Part shown: in pieces, positions 43,708 to 51,146 of the stretch
Position numbering within the stretch: the first letter of the stretch is position 1
How the letters are laid out: every line of letters starts with the position of its first letter
Source: Salinimonas chungwhensis DSM 16280
Lineage (GTDB): Bacteria > Pseudomonadota > Gammaproteobacteria > Enterobacterales > Alteromonadaceae
Assembly (NCBI RefSeq): GCF_000378185.1
Contig: NZ_KB899377.1
Location: 1 to 64,000 of the forward strand
Direction: 5' to 3'
DNA: 64,000 nucleotides
Made by a program: the position numbers and the translations under genes
Notes under the pieces: generated by a model
The model's database searches: none
The model's input: the letters and a program-made list of their open reading frames with translations, nothing else
Told to the model about the DNA's origin: nothing

Positions 43708-43755
43708 TTGATCCCTATTTGCTCCAAGGTTAGAATTCTGGAGCAATGGGATCAA
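43708..43755. repeat. inverted repeat spanning the integrase start
   Basis: TTGATCCC (43708-43715) and TTGCTCC (43719-43725) reappear inverted as GGAGCAA (43740-43746) and GGGATCAA (43748-43755), giving a 15-bp arm around a 14-nt centre. A third TTTGCTCC lies directly repeated at 43687-43694. The right arm covers GGAG and the ATG at 43746, so the structure may hide the translation start or be a protein-binding site. Confidence 0.7.
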
Positions 43756-44990
43756 GATCGGACCAAAAAATGAAAGTATCTGTTAACAAGCGAAACCCCA
43801 ACTCGAAAGGGCTTCAGCAGCTTCGCCTGGTGTACTACTACGGTGTGGTCGAAGGGGAGGATGGCAAGAAGCGACCTAAGCGGGATTACGAGCCTCTTGG
43901 GTTGTACGTTTATCACAACCCTAAGACTCAGGCTGAGCGGCAACACAACAAGGAAATGATGCGCCAGGCCGAAGCTGCAAAATCTGCACGCCTCGTTGAA
44001 TCGCATTCCAACAAATTCCAGCTTGAAGACCGCGTGAAGCTGGCCTCAAGCTTCTTTGACTACTATGACCAATTAACCTCGACCAAAGAGTCCGGAAGCG
44101 CATCTAACTATTCAATCTGGATCTCGGCAGGTAAGCATCTCAGAAACTACCACGGCAGAGCCGAACTCACCTTTGAGGAGATTGATAAGCCGTTCCTAGA
44201 AGGGTTCCGGAAGTATTTACTGGAGGAAAAGCTCACCAAATCGAAATCCCGGCTCGCAAAGAATACTGCATCGAGCTACTTCAATAAGATCCGGGCTGCT
44301 CTGAATGAAGCATTTCGAGAGGGAATGATCAGGGACAACCCGGTTCAACGGGTAAAAAGCGTCAAAGCTGAGAACACCAAGCGAACCTACCTAACGTTGG
44401 ATGAGGTTCGTGCCATGACAAAGGCAGAATGTCGTTATGATGTTCTTAAACGTGCCTTTTTGTTCAGTTGTACTACGGGCCTCCGATGGAGCGACATCAA
44501 CAAACTTACGTGGAGCGAAATCGAGGAGTTTGAGCCTGGGCACTATCGAGTTATTTTTGACCAACAGAAGCTCAAAAATGGAGGGAATTCCCTGGTGTAT
44601 CTGGACCTCCCGGACTCAGCCGTTAGGTTATTGGATGTAGAGAAGAGGGAGAAACCGGAAGATCGAGTGTTTACCGGCCTCAAATACAATAGCTACTTCA
44701 ACGTGGCGCTGCTGCAATGGGCAATGAGAGCTGGGATAACAAAACACGTTACTTTCCACGCTGGGAGACATACATTTGCCGTAGCACAACTCAATCGAGG
44801 GGTGGACATATATTCACTGTCCAGGCTACTAGGCCATAGCGAACTCAGAACTACCGAAATTTATGCAGACATTCTCGAAAGCCGCCGAGTGATTGCCATG
44901 AGGAGCTTTCCAGACATCTTCTCGGAACGCGAACATGACGGTGACGTTTGCCCTCGGTGCGGGCAATCGACCATCGGAACTACCGTCTAG
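43746..44990 (+). CDS. int: tyrosine recombinase / integrase (SGI1-like, mnmE-targeting)
   Basis: Site-specific recombinase of 414 residues (406 if the second ATG at 43770 is used; ATG 43746 has GGAG only 2 nt away, so 43770 is plausible). SAM-like core-binding domain is at about 85-190. The catalytic domain shows Arg in CTTGLRWSDI, Lys in the QQKLKNGG region, His-x-x-Arg in HAGRHTFAVAQL, and GHSELRTTEIYADI with the nucleophilic Tyr. Position and the mnmE target agree with the SGI1/IMEC-type integrase family. The C-terminus has a CPRCG zinc-ribbon-like tail, not needed for catalysis. Overlaps the convergent xis-like gene by 11 nt. Confidence 0.92.
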   Translation: MGSRSDQKMKVSVNKRNPNSKGLQQLRLVYYYGVVEGEDGKKRPKRDYEPLGLYVYHNPKTQAERQHNKEMMRQAEAAKSARLVESHSNKFQLEDRVKLASSFFDYYDQLTSTKESGSASNYSIWISAGKHLRNYHGRAELTFEEIDKPFLEGFRKYLLEEKLTKSKSRLAKNTASSYFNKIRAALNEAFREGMIRDNPVQRVKSVKAENTKRTYLTLDEVRAMTKAECRYDVLKRAFLFSCTTGLRWSDINKLTWSEIEEFEPGHYRVIFDQQKLKNGGNSLVYLDLPDSAVRLLDVEKREKPEDRVFTGLKYNSYFNVALLQWAMRAGITKHVTFHAGRHTFAVAQLNRGVDIYSLSRLLGHSELRTTEIYADILESRRVIAMRSFPDIFSEREHDGDVCPRCGQSTIGTTV

Positions 44991-45351
44991 TGGTTTGGCG
45001 GCCACGACGCCGGGAGTTTGCCATAAAGTTTGATATTTCATCGTTGATCTCCCCCTGGGACTTCACACGGTTACCTTCTACCCAAGCGAGAAGGTCTGAG
45101 CGTTTGATCAACACGCGGTTTCCACCAGGCTTTGTGAACGAAATGCGTTTTTCATGGGTAAGACGATAAATGTAACTTCGTTTTGCCCCAATTAAAGCTG
45201 CGGCTTCATCAACTGTCAGATACTCTTTATCGGGCAACGGTAAAGCTGGCCTCTCGTTTTCATTGACTGCATTATCAACGAACTGAGCCAGCAACTGCTT
45301 TATCTCAGCCAGTTCGCTCATGACGAAGGAAAGTTGTTCTGCTTCGGACAT
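44980..45351 (-). CDS. excisionase-like MerR/AlpA-type DNA-binding protein
   Basis: Has 123 residues (start chosen at 45351, MSEAEQLSFVMSELAEIK; a longer frame begins at 45363). An N-terminal helical segment is followed by a helix-turn-helix of the excisionase family (YLTVDEAAALIGAKRSYIYRLTHEKRISFTKPGGNRVLIKRSDLLAWVEG) and a basic tail ending in Arg-rich residues. In SGI1-like elements Xis acts with Int for excision; that role is inference from position and fold. Box A (45419-45446) lies 67 nt upstream of its start. Confidence 0.75.
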   Translation of the reverse strand: MSEAEQLSFVMSELAEIKQLLAQFVDNAVNENERPALPLPDKEYLTVDEAAALIGAKRSYIYRLTHEKRISFTKPGGNRVLIKRSDLLAWVEGNRVKSQGEINDEISNFMANSRRRGRQTTRR

Positions 45352-45418
45352 CGTTCTACCCACACTGCGTTGATTTCGTTCTGATGGGTTTATGATGCAG
45401 TCTCAGACCTGGATAGCC

Positions 45419-45446
45419 CCCATGCGTTTCTGTCCGTTTTGGGCGC
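45419..45446 (-). promoter_or_regulatory. element box A (CGCCCAAAACGGACA)
   Basis: Minus-strand copy of the 28-bp element box: GCGCCCAAAACGGACAGAAA followed by CGCATGGG. It precedes the excisionase-like gene by 67 nt. It is closest to box F (shared CAGAAAC(A/G)CATGGG). Confidence 0.7.
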
Positions 45447-45457
45447 AAAGAGCCAGA

Positions 45458-45480
45458 TGCTACAATAATTTTGTGTAGCA
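45458..45480. repeat. inverted repeat TGCTACA-N9-TGTAGCA
   Basis: TGCTACA (45458-45464) and TGTAGCA (45474-45480) flank a 9-nt AT-rich centre. It lies between the divergent excisionase-like gene and the small gene at 45507, a typical operator position. Confidence 0.5.
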
Positions 45481-45506
45481 TTCGCAGATATATTGGGAGC
45501 AATGAA

Positions 45507-45641
45507 ATGGCGAGGACATTAGAAGAAATTCTGGAAACTGAAAAGCCCGAAATCGTTGAGGCTGCACAGGTCAAAGCTGAAAGGATGCTCAAAGAGATAG
45601 CGTGCGTCGAGAAACATGATGAGGATCAGGACGATGCCTGA
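45507..45641 (+). CDS. 44-residue protein resembling an antitoxin N-terminus
   Basis: MARTLEEILETEKPEIVEAA continues through QVKAERMLKEIA and an acidic tail. The opening resembles the N-terminal helix of XRE-type antitoxins (the ...LEEIL..EKPEVV... pattern), but the helix-turn-helix part is missing, so it may be a stand-alone remnant. GGGAG lies 7 nt before ATG 45507. Not confirmed to be expressed; its 3' end overlaps the next gene on the other strand. Confidence 0.45.
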   Translation: MARTLEEILETEKPEIVEAAQVKAERMLKEIACVEKHDEDQDDA

Positions 45642-46024
45642 AGCCAGCTCCTCATCTGTTCAATACTTGCGGACTTGTAGGCGGGAAGCAGTAGCCCCCT
45701 CACGATAGTCCAAGCAGTAAGCTCAACTTGGAATGACGGAACTTTCATCGCTGGAGCAGCTCGCTGATCATAGTTGGCACGGAGATAGTCGAGTCCAACA
45801 ATGATTCCATTAGCGGGAAGTTCTATCTCAGCACCAGGCTTGACCATGGGGCCTTGGACCGACCGAAAGCCCTCCTCCTCTGGCCTGAGTCCTTTGAAGA
45901 TCTTGCGAATCGCCAGCCTTCGGAGGTGCATCACAACCTCTTTGCCGTGCTCCGCACGGAGACTTTCCAGAGAAAAGAGCTGTAGATCGAGCAAGTCGTC
46001 GGGATTGGGCACTGTAACCAACAT
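45626..46024 (-). CDS. hypothetical protein, last gene of the pilus operon
   Basis: Has 132 residues, no signal peptide, mixed alpha/beta; contains VVMHLRRLAIRKIFKGLRPEEEG and LPANGIIVGLDYLRANYDQRA. I recognise no family. It starts 2 nt after the zinc-finger gene stop (46027/46024), so the two are almost certainly translated from the same mRNA and may work as a pair. Confidence 0.6.
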   Translation of the reverse strand: MLVTVPNPDDLLDLQLFSLESLRAEHGKEVVMHLRRLAIRKIFKGLRPEEEGFRSVQGPMVKPGAEIELPANGIIVGLDYLRANYDQRAAPAMKVPSFQVELTAWTIVRGLLLPAYKSASIEQMRSWLQASS

Positions 46025-46026
46025 AT

Positions 46027-46254
46027 TTATCTTCCTGTAGAAATCCGATCAACAGCGTTCCAGAATGCTTGGCAATCCTGGTACTCATTTTTCACCCGGG
46101 CTGCTTCATCGGCATCCAGCACTACATTTCCGCAGAGGCAGTGCCACCCTTTCACGCATTGAACTTCTATCCCCTTGTACTGGACATGTTTCGTTTCAAA
46201 TGAAAGGTTGTCAGACTTGCAGTTAGGGCATACTGGCGATTGTTCTTCGTTCAT
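46027..46254 (-). CDS. YgiT/MqsA-type zinc finger protein
   Basis: Has 75 residues with CPNCKSDNL near the N-terminus and CVKGWHCLCGN further on: two Cys pairs in the spacing of the MqsA (YgiT) zinc-binding domain. The following helix (LDADEAARVKNEYQDCQAFWNAVD) also matches that domain. MqsA antitoxins carry a C-terminal HTH, which is absent here, so DNA binding cannot be assumed. Whether the 132-residue partner (45626-46024) is a toxin is untested. Confidence 0.65.
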   Translation of the reverse strand: MNEEQSPVCPNCKSDNLSFETKHVQYKGIEVQCVKGWHCLCGNVVLDADEAARVKNEYQDCQAFWNAVDRISTGR

Positions 46255-46266
46255 AATTCATCTCAA

Positions 46267-46383
46267 CTATTTAAACGTTTTGCGGAACCACTTCTCAAGA
46301 GGCTCTGACCAAAAATACGCGGCACCACAAATTGCCAGTACACCTATAATGAACAGGCTGTATCCAGTAAGTGCAGCTATCAT
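46267..46383 (-). CDS. 38-residue single-pass membrane protein
   Basis: Start ATG at 46383 overlaps the usher stop (ATGA), indicating translational coupling. The peptide MIAALTGYSLFIIGVLAICG and its continuation form one hydrophobic helix (about 4-24), followed by a basic tail (EKWFRKTFK). The cluster position suggests a pilus accessory, but no family is recognised. Confidence 0.55.
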   Translation of the reverse strand: MIAALTGYSLFIIGVLAICGAAYFWSEPLEKWFRKTFK

Positions 46384-48506
46384 GACTTTGCTCCAGATTC
46401 ATTTTCTTTCACATGTGAAAGATTTATATCATCAGCCCGGACAACCTCAACCTCTTTGTGTTTAGGCGCGTAGAACAGATACCAGCCACCAAAGTTGGTA
46501 GTTTGTTCGCTCAGAACATTTCCAGTGGATTTGTCTATCAATGCGACGCGAATACCATCATTCTCTAATTGCCCTTCCACTTCACGAATTTCGGACAACG
46601 GAAGTCGCAGGCGGTTGACACCTCCCCGAACTAATCGACCAGACTCAACCGCCCTATACCGAGGAGACAGCCCAAAATCGCCGGAAACCTCGACATCGTA
46701 TCGACGATAGGGTGTTAGTGAATCCACAATTGCAGGTGTGACTACACTTCGTTCGCCTACCCGAGCTGTGATACCAGTAACCTCTGGCTCATCAGATTGG
46801 CAAATACCATCTGCGTTCTCATCACGACAAGTAGTCAACTCTAGTGTGGCCTGATTCCGCTGGGGAAATCGAGTAAATCCAGAGCGTCCAAAAGATCCGC
46901 TGATCGAAAACGCAAAGCTCTTCTCGCCAGTAGACGAGCGATTTACGGCAGCAGACAGAGCGGCGAACTTCCAATTCCATATGTCTGCTCGAATACTTTG
47001 TTGCTGCGTCGCCCAGCCTCGGCCATAGTCTATGGCAGTATGACGGTAGGTCAGCCTTCCCAGACCAAACCGCTTGGATATTTCCCCTTGAAAGCGCTGC
47101 ATGCTATCCAGCGTGGAATCGTAACTCTCGCGCTCATAGGACGCCACAGCCTGCCATCCATGGGGCATATTCGCCAGTAGCCGACCTCCGACAACTTCGG
47201 TATCAACGCCGTTACGTTCGCGCATGGAGAGGTACGGTGAGAACGACACTGATGAACGAAGCTGTCGCAGGTAAGCACTGTGGTAGGTGCGTAGCGATAT
47301 TTCTTGTACTTCATAACCATCGTGCGAGCGAGAGGAATACTGAAGCGAAGGCCGGAAAAGAGAACGGTATGAAAGACTCACAGATTGTTGATTGTAGTCA
47401 TCCAGGTCACTAACGCGGCCAAACACTGAAAAATCATCGCTCTGCCAAGAACCGTTGACGGTATAGCCGCTGCCTCCGAACCAGCTTGGTTCAAAAGAGA
47501 AACTGTCTCGTACATACAGAGCCGAGAGGTAGCCGCGCTCCTGGTGGTCCTGACCAGCGAATAGGGAAAGCTCGTTCGTCAGGCCATAAGATAAATAACC
47601 CGCTGCCAGAGACTCTCCGGACTCCGGCGACCTACCAGCAGCTAACCGATAGTTTAACTGTCCCACAGGAGCCAGCCGACCGGAAATAGCCCTCTCTACC
47701 GTTCGGGTATCGGTACGACCATCCGGCAACACAGCGCGGAATTCGTACCGGTTGTTGCTATAGTCCAACTCGATTTCATACGGAAACGGATCGCTCTCCA
47801 GAACCAGTGATTCGATATACGCCCCGTCACGATAAACATCAACGCGGGTGCCTCTGGGCCAGTACAGCTCTATCTGGTCAGTAGCAAAAGAGCCAGAAGC
47901 TAGGTAGGTCTCGTTGGTAAGGGAGATACCATCGAAGCCGTGCCGCTGTACGCGTCCCAGCTCAACATCTTTGACATAGGGGTTGTCTTCATTATGCCAC
48001 TGAGATGAAAAATACGACTCATGCCCTCCGATCCCGGCACGTACGTCTAGGTCGAAATCTCCAACGCGGCCCGTTCCAATGACTGAGCCGGCTAGTGATT
48101 GCTCAGCCTGGCTATGATGCGTAAGGTTATAATCGACGGATTTCACATCGAGTGATGAAACCTCTGGCTCAATGAACGCCTCCGGCTCCAGGCGTTCAAG
48201 CTTCTTTGATAATCGGTGTGGGTAGAGGTATATCTTTTGTGTAGACCAAACAGTTTTGACCCTCCCCAATCCGTTCAATCGCTCAAGTGGTAGTGCCGCC
48301 TCGGCATTCACACCTACCGCCCGCCACAAAGCCACTTCAGCAGTCGCTACGTCACCATCACGTGAAACCAGAAACTCCCCTTTCAGTTGGCCGTTCACTA
48401 TGAAATCCATCAAATAATCGTCCGCTACTGCGGCAGGAGAAGAAGTAACCAATGCCCCGGCAAGCGCTAAAACTTTCACATGTGAAAGTCGTCGGAGGTG
48501 AAACAC
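46380..48506 (-). CDS. outer membrane usher-like protein (alternative/CS1-like chaperone-usher)
   Basis: Has 708 residues after a GTG start, with a signal peptide (HVKVLALAGALVTSSPAAVA). A long beta-barrel-like part follows (ISLTNETYLASGSFATDQIELYWPRGTRVDVYRDG, LNYRLAAGRSPESGESLAAGYLSYG). The C-terminal part has a CRDENADGICQSDEPEV segment, as in CS1/CFA ushers, and a last E-set-like domain (ALIDKSTGNVLSEQTTNFGGWYLFYAP). CS1 ushers are ~870 residues, so this one is short. The palindrome CTTTCACATGTGAAAG is within its first and last codons. Its family membership rests on domain shape and neighbours. Confidence 0.78.
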   Translation of the reverse strand: MFHLRRLSHVKVLALAGALVTSSPAAVADDYLMDFIVNGQLKGEFLVSRDGDVATAEVALWRAVGVNAEAALPLERLNGLGRVKTVWSTQKIYLYPHRLSKKLERLEPEAFIEPEVSSLDVKSVDYNLTHHSQAEQSLAGSVIGTGRVGDFDLDVRAGIGGHESYFSSQWHNEDNPYVKDVELGRVQRHGFDGISLTNETYLASGSFATDQIELYWPRGTRVDVYRDGAYIESLVLESDPFPYEIELDYSNNRYEFRAVLPDGRTDTRTVERAISGRLAPVGQLNYRLAAGRSPESGESLAAGYLSYGLTNELSLFAGQDHQERGYLSALYVRDSFSFEPSWFGGSGYTVNGSWQSDDFSVFGRVSDLDDYNQQSVSLSYRSLFRPSLQYSSRSHDGYEVQEISLRTYHSAYLRQLRSSVSFSPYLSMRERNGVDTEVVGGRLLANMPHGWQAVASYERESYDSTLDSMQRFQGEISKRFGLGRLTYRHTAIDYGRGWATQQQSIRADIWNWKFAALSAAVNRSSTGEKSFAFSISGSFGRSGFTRFPQRNQATLELTTCRDENADGICQSDEPEVTGITARVGERSVVTPAIVDSLTPYRRYDVEVSGDFGLSPRYRAVESGRLVRGGVNRLRLPLSEIREVEGQLENDGIRVALIDKSTGNVLSEQTTNFGGWYLFYAPKHKEVEVVRADDINLSHVKENESGAKS
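46406..46421. repeat. element palindrome copy 1 (CTTTCACATGTGAAAG)
   Basis: Perfect 16-bp palindrome in the last codons of the usher gene (encodes LSHVKE). Confidence 0.9.
48473..48488. repeat. element palindrome copy 2 (CTTTCACATGTGAAAG)
   Basis: Perfect copy in the first codons of the usher gene (residues LSHVKV of the signal peptide), 2067 bp from copy 1. Confidence 0.9.
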
Positions 48507-48856
48507 TATCGCACCTCCCTAATCGGAATCCTCAGCGTAATCCGAGCATGGGAGCCGCGCTCTTGATGGCGTTCGACCGCGTAGCTAAATGCCATCCTGC
48601 TGTTTTCCGATAAGTCTCCTATCATCCGGGCTTTGATGACCTGGCGTTCGCCGGGAAGAAGTCGAATACGTCGTGGGAAAGCCTGAACTCCGTCAGGCGG
48701 CGTGACACGGACCAGTATTGGATTTTCTTGGTTGTTGGTAAGGGGGATCTCGGCCGTAGAGCTGGACGAAATCAGAATCTCGTGCTGTCGCAACTGAACT
48801 GCGTGAGCGGAAGCTGCCAGTGTCAGGGCAACAAAAAATGATATAAGAATTTTCAT
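48506..48856 (-). CDS. short chaperone-like protein (single immunoglobulin-type domain)
   Basis: Has 116 residues, starting at 48856 (MKILISFFVALTLAASAHA, signal peptide; GGAGG 6 nt upstream). The mature part is one beta domain: RQHEILISSSSTAEIPLTNN, VRVTPPDG, RRIRLLPGERQVIKARM. The LLPGERQVIKA stretch matches the pilus-chaperone G1-donor strand region. Canonical chaperones have two Ig domains and ~230 residues; this has only the first. Overlaps the usher by 1 nt (TAGTG). A longer frame reaching 48916 is upstream junk. Confidence 0.7.
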   Translation of the reverse strand: MKILISFFVALTLAASAHAVQLRQHEILISSSSTAEIPLTNNQENPILVRVTPPDGVQAFPRRIRLLPGERQVIKARMIGDLSENSRMAFSYAVERHQERGSHARITLRIPIREVR

Positions 48857-48878
48857 AAGGAACCTCCAAACAACAAAT

Positions 48879-48900
48879 AGGGCTGGCTTCGGCCAGCCCT
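48879..48900. promoter_or_regulatory. intercistronic hairpin between pilin and chaperone genes
   Basis: AGGGCTGGC (48879-48887) and GCCAGCCCT (48892-48900) form a 9-bp stem with a 4-nt loop, 13 nt after the pilin stop and 23 nt before the chaperone start. No T-run follows, so it is more likely an mRNA-processing or stability structure giving high pilin versus low chaperone/usher, as in other pilus operons. Confidence 0.6.
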
Positions 48901-48912
48901 TATCTGTCGGAA

Positions 48913-49524
48913 TCACTGATAATCAACAGTGATATCGACGGTCCCAGTGAATGCGCCTTCCTCCCACGCGCTCATACTCATATAACCAGCGGTAGCCTTC
49001 GTCGGTTCCTGATAGCGCCACGCCAGATACAGTTCGCCTGTTGCACTCGTTGAACTGGCGATAGGCGTACCAGCGAGAGTCGTCGGAGTAAACGAACCAG
49101 CCACAGCATCAGAGCAGTCAACCGTCGATGTTGCGACCTCAAATTTCGGCTCGCTTGCACCTCCCATAAAGGTAATTTCTGCTCCACCTGGTGCAGTCAG
49201 AACACTGAACCCCGTCATTGTGATTGAGACTGCTTTGTCTACATCACCAGCAACCTGCAGACAGCCAGGAATCACACTCTCTGCGGGATCTTTGAGAATG
49301 CCATTCGAGGACCATTGTTTGAGGTTGATGGAGCCGGTGGGCATGGTCGCACCTGGAGCACGCTCAATCTGCATTTGATAAGGCTGAATTTCTTGGATAC
49401 TCAAAGCCGGAGGCATGGCGGTTACTTCTGCGGTAGCAGACCCAGTTTCAGCCATAACCGCCCCGGACGTTCCGACCAGAGCAATAACAGAGGCCATAGC
49501 AAAAGGAATAGTTTTGATCTTCAT
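48913..49524 (-). CDS. pilin-like secreted protein (CS1-type major subunit?)
   Basis: Has 203 residues, signal peptide MKIKTIPFAMASVIALVGTSGAVMA, then a beta-strand protein with two cysteines (PGCLQVAG, VDCSDAV) and Thr/Ser/Gly-rich segments, ending GTVDITVDYQ (typical of chaperone-usher subunits). It begins ETGSATAEVTAMPPALSIQEI, where a short strand can serve as donor strand. First gene of the operon. I cannot identify the family firmly. GGAGAAAATTAC precedes ATG; box B, palindrome copy 3 and an AATTAC motif lie upstream. Confidence 0.7.
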   Translation of the reverse strand: MKIKTIPFAMASVIALVGTSGAVMAETGSATAEVTAMPPALSIQEIQPYQMQIERAPGATMPTGSINLKQWSSNGILKDPAESVIPGCLQVAGDVDKAVSITMTGFSVLTAPGGAEITFMGGASEPKFEVATSTVDCSDAVAGSFTPTTLAGTPIASSTSATGELYLAWRYQEPTKATAGYMSMSAWEEGAFTGTVDITVDYQ

Positions 49525-49592
49525 GTAATTTTCTCCTGTTAATTACGGTGTTTAACGCAGGAGCAATTATTTCGTAGATAGTGTCGGAGGCA

Positions 49593-49620
49593 CGGGTCGC
49601 TATTTGTCCATTTTGGGCGT
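49593..49620 (-). promoter_or_regulatory. element box B (CGCCCAAAATGGACA)
   Basis: Minus-strand 28-bp box: ACGCCCAAAATGGACAAATA followed by GCGACCCG, 68 nt before the pilin start. Palindrome copy 3 is 35 bp further upstream. Confidence 0.75.
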
Positions 49621-49654
49621 ACAAGCGATTTTCTTTTAAAAGAAGAAATGAAAA

Positions 49655-49670
49655 GTTTCACATGTGAAAG
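49655..49670. repeat. element palindrome copy 3 (one mismatch)
   Basis: GTTTCACATGTGAAAG, upstream of the pilin operon; one base differs from the other five. Confidence 0.85.
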
Positions 49671-49711
49671 TCGGAAAGCGACCTTTATGTATTGATTATG
49701 ATAATTATCGC

Positions 49712-49724
49712 AATTACGGTAATT
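49712..49724. repeat. AATTACGGTAATT motif upstream of the pilin operon
   Basis: Palindrome AATTAC-G-GTAATT inside an AT-rich stretch. A near copy (AATTACGGTAAT) occurs at 61588-61599, also next to an element palindrome. Confidence 0.5.
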
Positions 49725-49800
49725 CGGATTCGAGTTCTAAATTTCAGGCAATAAAAAAGGGGGCGGCGCCCCCGTTATTAGCTGTAGCTATAATTTGCGA

Positions 49801-50247
49801 TTAGTTGTCTTGGTCTTCCATGATGGGTGATTCCAACTCCCAGAATCTCTGAAATAGCTCATCCCCATCATCAATATATGAGTGAATTTCTCTGCCACAC
49901 CAGTCTAACTCAATGACAGCTAAAACCGCTTGTTGTAAATCAGTGTCCAGACCACGCAAACGACGCATGTCGAGCGGCCACTCGAAACCATTGTAGAGAG
50001 ATAAAAGAAAACGCCTGATATGCTTGGCCTGTCCGTGGTGTCCGGGTGCGACCTCCAAAAGTCGCTGGAGAGCTGGTAGCCCAGCTTGCACACGCTGCTT
50101 TCTTGCTTTGTCCTGTCGGGACATCTCTTCTAAAAGTCGATCTGTAGCTTCACGATTCGCCTCTTCCATCTCACGACGAGAGTCGAAGCCATTAAAGAAT
50201 CCTGGGATTTCTTGGTCCAGTGGGAATTTGTCGAACATTGAGGACAT
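49801..50247 (-). CDS. conserved mobile-element protein (DUF7673-like)
   Basis: Has 148 residues, no signal peptide. The middle is helical with ALQRLLEVAPGHHGQAKHIRRFLLSLYNG and LDTDLQQAVLAVIELDW. This resembles DUF7673-type proteins of plasmids and ICEs, though I recall the family only in outline. Function unknown. Box C is 55 nt upstream. Monocistronic, in the same direction as the pilus operon. Confidence 0.55.
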   Translation of the reverse strand: MSSMFDKFPLDQEIPGFFNGFDSRREMEEANREATDRLLEEMSRQDKARKQRVQAGLPALQRLLEVAPGHHGQAKHIRRFLLSLYNGFEWPLDMRRLRGLDTDLQQAVLAVIELDWCGREIHSYIDDGDELFQRFWELESPIMEDQDN

Positions 50248-50302
50248 GAGTTTCTCCTGTAGTTAGTACAGGTGAATTGTCCAACAGCATGAATGAAAAT
50301 GA

Positions 50303-50330
50303 CGGGTGTGAAATTTACCATTTAGGGCGC
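50303..50330 (-). promoter_or_regulatory. element box C (CGCCCTAAATGG)
   Basis: Most divergent box copy: GCGCCCTAAATGGTAAATTT followed by CACACCCG on the minus strand, 55 nt before the 148-residue gene. Same 28-bp frame as box B. Confidence 0.6.
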
Positions 50331-50408
50331 AACAGCAATATATTTTAACGCGTACCCCAAAATGATGACCGAGACGGGTAACCTATTGTTGTGACATGAC
50401 AACAAAAT

Positions 50409-50424
50409 CTTTCACATGTGAAAG
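50409..50424. repeat. element palindrome copy 4 (CTTTCACATGTGAAAG)
   Basis: Perfect copy in the divergent gap between the genes at 50247 (minus) and 50486 (plus). Confidence 0.9.
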
Positions 50425-50485
50425 TTTATAGCCCCTCAACCACATGCTAACGTTCTTTATATAACTCAGAGGAAGAACTTTATTA

Positions 50486-51127
50486 ATGGCCGGTAACTAT
50501 CCAAAAACTGAATTCCAAGTTCATCTCGGGGATAATTCCGAGACCGTAACAGCAGACCAACTAAACGGCTTCGCCGAGTTATACGGTATTGACCGGTTGA
50601 TACCTGAGCGCTATAGCCATCTATTTCTCCTCAACCTTTACTCGATGGAGAAGCACCAAGGAATTCCTCCCGATCTGGTGACCCAAGAGATTAAATCCCT
50701 GGAACAAGGCAGCCAATCGTACATGAAACCGGAGACTCCGTATAAACGTAAACCACTCAGGGGCTTGTGGCACAAACACTTCTTTGCGTCTCTTCCTTCA
50801 ACCGTAGCACATAATCTGTCTAATGAACTTGGACGAAGTGGTGTTCGTCAGGCTGTTGAGACGGCATTCCATCCCAGTAAAGGAGACAGGGTTACCCCGG
50901 AAATGATCAGCGACTTGGTAAGTGCAATAGTAGAAAAGCCTTTCCAGAAACGCAGTGATGAGGGGCGGCTAACTGGAGAGTGGATCGTATACGCCAAGCA
51001 CCGTGATCAAAATTACTACCTGTGCATCTCTAGCCACAAGCACGGCGACGACGCTATTGCTGGAAATCTTCGAACAGTGTGTTGCCGCGAATTTGAATGG
51101 TTGGCTGACATCATGGACAGTGAGTAA
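50486..51127 (+). CDS. hypothetical protein flanked by element palindromes
   Basis: Has 213 residues, cytoplasmic, no recognised domain. It has YSHLFLLNLYSMEKHQGIPPDLVTQEIKSLEQ, HKHFFASLPSTVAHNLSNELG, and a C-terminal TGEWIVYAKHRDQNYYLCISSHKHGDDAI beta region with several His. GAGGAAG lies 14 nt before ATG. Palindromes stand 61 bp upstream (50409-50424) and 3 bp downstream (51131-51146) of the gene. I do not assign a function; a restriction-, toxin- or phage-defence-like role is only a possibility given the mobile context. Confidence 0.6.
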   Translation: MAGNYPKTEFQVHLGDNSETVTADQLNGFAELYGIDRLIPERYSHLFLLNLYSMEKHQGIPPDLVTQEIKSLEQGSQSYMKPETPYKRKPLRGLWHKHFFASLPSTVAHNLSNELGRSGVRQAVETAFHPSKGDRVTPEMISDLVSAIVEKPFQKRSDEGRLTGEWIVYAKHRDQNYYLCISSHKHGDDAIAGNLRTVCCREFEWLADIMDSE

Positions 51128-51130
51128 AGA

Positions 51131-51146
51131 CTTTCACATGTGAAAG
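51131..51146. repeat. element palindrome copy 5 (CTTTCACATGTGAAAG)
   Basis: Perfect copy 3 bp after the stop codon of the 213-residue gene. Confidence 0.9.
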
